Shown here: positions 61,381 through 64,000 of the stretch, in pieces
Layout of the letters: each line of letters opens with the position of its first letter
Numbering within the stretch: the stretch's first letter is position 1
DNA from: Chaetorhynchus papuensis
Taxonomy: Eukaryota; Chordata; Aves; Passeriformes; Rhipiduridae
Assembly: GCA_013396525.1 (NCBI GenBank)
Contig: VWYX01001323.1
Coordinates: forward strand, 62,001-126,000
Reading direction: 5' to 3'
Length of the DNA: 64,000 nucleotides
Position numbers and translations under genes: made by a program
The notes under the pieces: generated by a model
Told to the model about the DNA's origin: nothing
Database searches by the model: none
The model's input: only the letters and a program-made list of their open reading frames with translations

Positions 61381-61419
61381 TTTTTTTCCTCTCCTTTTTT
61401 TTTTTTTTCTTTTTTCCAG
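61381..61419 (+). promoter_or_regulatory. CRHR2: Long polypyrimidine tract and acceptor
   Basis: Thirty-nine bases almost entirely T and C, including a T run of about 14, ending TTCCAG. A consensus branch site CTGAC (A at 61371) sits 49 bases before the exon. Strong acceptor by inspection. Confidence 0.85.
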
Positions 61420-61505
61420 ATAAATTTTGTATTTCTATTTAACATAGTTAGGATTTTAATGACAAAGCTGAGAGCTTCGACCACTTCAGAAACAATACAG
61501 TACAG
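61420..61505 (+). CDS. CRHR2: CRHR2 exon: TM5 end and ICL3
   Basis: 86 bases: 28 codons INFVFLFNIVRILMTKLRAS then TTSETIQY, plus AG of an Arg codon. This is the inner half of TM5, with the conserved Ile-Asn-Phe, and intracellular loop 3, the main Gs-coupling loop. The segment is, to my recollection, identical between mammalian CRHR1 and CRHR2. The acceptor is TTCCAG and the donor GTAAGT is at 61506. The next exon, which should begin by completing Arg and continue with the TM6 segment, was not found before base 64000. Confidence 0.97.
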
Positions 61506-64000
61506 GTAAGTCAGCTGTGATTCCTGCTGCTCTGGTGCTAACAAAGCACTGCCTTGATTGTCCTGTCCTTGTCCCATCCTTGTCTTTCCAGGTGCCACTG
61601 TTGATGGAATTACACAGTCACAAATGAGGCCCACAGTATTTATCTGTGCAGGCTCTCCATAAAAGCTTGTCTGCATTTTTTCTGTCCACTCCATTTCACT
61701 TCGGGCCTGCACGTGCCCCAGCACACAGGTGAAATTCCTCCCCTTTCCATGAAATCTGAAGGATTTGATCTCATGTGAGGACAGATTTATCCATTTCTAT
61801 ATGTACACCATATAAAAAGTGCAGCCTCCAGCTCTGGGATCCCCAGCACAGGAAGGACCTGGAGCTGCTGGAGCCCATCCAGAGGAGGCACCAGGGTGAT
61901 CAGAGGGATGGAGCAGCTCTGCTGGGAGGAAAGGCTGGGAGAGTTGAGATTGTTCAGCCTGTAAAGGGCTTTGGGGTGACCTCATGGTGACCTGAAGGGA
62001 GCATGCAAGGAAGATGGAGAGAGACTGTTTACAAGAGCCTGGAGTGACAGGACAAAGGGAAATGGCTTCAAACTGACAGAGAGTAGGTTTGGATGGATAT
62101 TAGGAAGGAATTCTTCCCTGTGAGGGTGGGGAGGCCCTGGCACAGGGTGCCCAGAGAAGCTGTGGCTCCCCTGGATCCCTGGAAGTGTCCAAGGCCAGGC
62201 TGGATGGGGCTTGGAGCAACCTGGGATAGTGGAAGGTGTCCCTGCCCATGGCAGGGGGTGGGATGGGATGATCTTTAACCTTCCAACCCAAATCATTCTG
62301 GGGTTCTGTGATTAATGTGGGCATCCAGGTATTTAATGCTCCATTTAAAGTGTAGGGGATGGGAGTGAAGGGTGATTGTATCCTTTCCCTTCAGCTGGTG
62401 CCAGAATTAGGGTAACCACTCACTGGGTTGCATCACAGAACTGATCCTCAGCTAATCAGTGCCTTTATTTGGGGGGTAGATCAGGTAGCTCAGTTCCCAT
62501 ACCCAGCATCACCCCACAAGCACTGGGGTGGCAGAAAGGAAAAGTCAGGAGTGTTTAGCCCAGGACAGCAGAGGGAAGGTGGCCTGGCCCCTTCAGGCAC
62601 CATTGTGGGCTTAGATCAGCCTTAACAGTCTAAAAGCAAATTCTCAGACACCAGGAGATGCTGGGTGCTCTTCTCTTACCATTTGCAGTGTCTTGCAAGG
62701 TATTTGGAGGACTTAGGGATGGACAGGTCCTGGCAGTGGGAAATAGCCCAGGTTTTGTGGAGTGAGATCAGTCACTCTAACTCATTTCTGGATCAAATCT
62801 CAGCGGATCACGCCGAGTTGAATCTTGATGTCCTCAAATCAGGCTGCTCTTGACTTTGGAGGTAGTTTTGCTGCAGTAATGGGCTTTGTTGTTTTGACTG
62901 ATTCCTGCCTTTTACTCCTGTCAGGGTTTTGGGACAAAAGTGAAGTTAGTGCAGTGGTCTGATGTTCCGACCCTTCTCTGCACATTTCCTGAGAAATGAA
63001 GGGGAAAATAGCCCTTTTTCATGCTCAAACTTCATGCCATAAAACTAAAACTGGCCTGAAAAAGCCCTGATTCAAATCTCACTACATTTTTATCCCTTCT
63101 GCAGCTTGCAGAGGAGCATTAGAGATATTTGAGCGAATCAATCTACAGCAACTGCCATTGTTCTTGAACAGATGACAGTGATCTTGTCCTTGCAGGCTCT
63201 GGGAGGGAATTGTCTTTTCCACAGCCTAAATGGAAACCTTTAGGATTCCAGCAAAGCCTGGGGCAAGCCTTGATGCTCTAAATCACAGCAGTGCAGCCCT
63301 TTGCTGAGCAGGTATTAAATCGTGTGGCAGCTGGTTCATTAAGGCTGTCACTTTACCCTGACACTGGCAGTGGTTTTGTGCTCCCCTGCCTGTCTTTATC
63401 TACCCATTATGGCATTAGAGATTTACACAGGCTCAGCCAAACTGCAGCCTTTGTGTTTGCACAGTGTCTGTAGCACGATGATGTGCTGCTCTCAGTGACA
63501 CCCCAGGATGCTGTTGGAGCACCAGTAATAAGGATTAGCCCCGAATTATTCTGTTGATAATCACTGATGCTTCCCTGTGCACCACCTGCTCTGGGATTTG
63601 TGATTCCTAAGACAGCCCTGAGCAGTTGAGTGGGGTGGGCAGGTGCTGCAGAGAGAGAGGGAGAAAGTGTCTGCACTCCAGACAAAATCGAATGATGTGC
63701 ACAGAGCAGCTCTCAGCTGAGCTGTGCACTGATCACATCTCCCTGGGGTGGGAGAAATCACTCTCCAAACCTGCAGAGGATCCCAAGGCTGCAGTGCTGC
63801 AAGCCTCGCTGGTAGGAGAGAAAGGGAAGAAGAGGGTGAATGGGAGGGATATAAATAAGGTTCCCATTCACCTCCAGGGGTTCAGAGTGTGGGGGGATGT
63901 CACTGTTGTAATGCAGATGTGTAGAAAAACCACGCAAAGTCCAGGTCAGTAGAAATAGCGGCAAGGCCAGGGTTTAATGGCTTTTTTCCTGAGGTTTTAT
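61506..64000 (+). other. CRHR2: CRHR2 intron, 5' part
   Basis: Starts GTAAGT in phase 2. Contains the CR1 at 61817-62312. From 62313 to the window end there is no recognised repeat, exon or domain-bearing frame; the expected TM6 exon was searched for and not seen. Confidence 0.88.
61817..62312 (+). mobile_element. CR1 LINE fragment, the longest clean copy
   Basis: Starts in the ORF2 C-terminal part ('gcagcctccagctctgggat', 'ctggagctgctggagcccat'), passes 'GKGFGVTSW'-frame remnants and 'MDIRKEFFPVRVGRPWHRVP', then the 'gcccatggcagggggtggga' block and a GGGTTCTGTGAT tail. About 500 bases, 312 bases downstream of the TM5/ICL3 exon. Frameshifts break the coding part. Confidence 0.95.

Larger units (their letters stand above)
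49697..61419 (+). other. CRHR2: CRHR2 intron (11.7 kb, phase 0)
   Basis: Holds a reverse-oriented solo LTR (51422-51893), CR1 copies at 52655-52938 (+) and 55672-55862 (-) and a short TA-rich tract (55171-55196). It ends in a pyrimidine tract of about 39 bases. From 55870 to 61380 I see no repeat or gene; open frames there are all under 115 codons and featureless. A stretch at 61010-61215 may be conserved noncoding DNA. Confidence 0.9.

Noticed and set aside
61506..64000. TM6 exon of CRHR2
   Set aside because: No stretch resembling the Lys-Ala-Val-Lys start and TM6 helix was found; the 'aaggctgtcactttaccc' at about 63342 does not continue in frame.
1..64000. tRNA, rRNA, CRISPR arrays, bacterial operons or phage genes
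   Set aside because: None was seen; direct repeats present are microsatellites or CR1 copies.

Overview
The window is vertebrate, and specifically avian. It is AT-leaning, gene-poor DNA containing about twenty fragments of CR1 LINEs, many with the typical bird CR1 3' end, plus two probable solo LTRs of endogenous retroviruses. There are no bacterial-style operons, tRNAs, rRNAs or CRISPR arrays. The LTR types and the mix of CR1 subfamilies fit a neoavian bird, possibly a passerine, but the order cannot be fixed by reading alone.

The whole window appears to lie inside one plus-strand gene, the corticotropin-releasing hormone receptor 2 (CRHR2), a class B1 (secretin-family) G-protein-coupled receptor. 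Seven consecutive coding exons are present: 16881-16966, 23677-23783, 39182-39299, 41665-41818, 45442-45502, 49624-49696 and 61420-61505. They sum to 685 coding bases. All acceptors are AG, all donors are GT, and the intron phases agree across every junction (0, 2, 0, 1, 2, 0, leaving in phase 2). Together they encode the end of the hormone-binding extracellular domain, TM1 to TM5, and the start of intracellular loop 3. The exons for the signal peptide and the first part of the extracellular domain, and those for TM6, TM7 and the C-tail, were not found and should lie outside the window. The 662-base N gap at 14405-15066 could hide one.

Layout. 1-16880 is intron (at least 16.9 kb) with CR1 fragments and the larger N gap. 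16881-23783 holds the last extracellular-domain exon and the TM1 exon. 23784-39181 is a 15.4 kb intron with an inverted CR1 pair. 39182-49696 holds four exons at 2-4 kb spacing, with a GGGAAA array, an ATCC array, a solo-LTR candidate and an internal CR1 ORF2 fragment between them. 49697-61419 is an 11.7 kb intron with a reverse-oriented LTR and two CR1s. 61420-64000 holds the TM5/ICL3 exon and the start of the next intron.

The most useful observations concern RNA processing. The donor after the extracellular-domain exon is the weakest of the seven, and read-through gives an in-frame stop after 17 codons, which would release a tail-less extracellular domain. Microsatellites sit directly upstream of two acceptors. 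Inverted CR1 copies flank single exons. One minus-strand open frame (47855-48085) looks coding-like and could not be identified. No wholly new biological system was seen.
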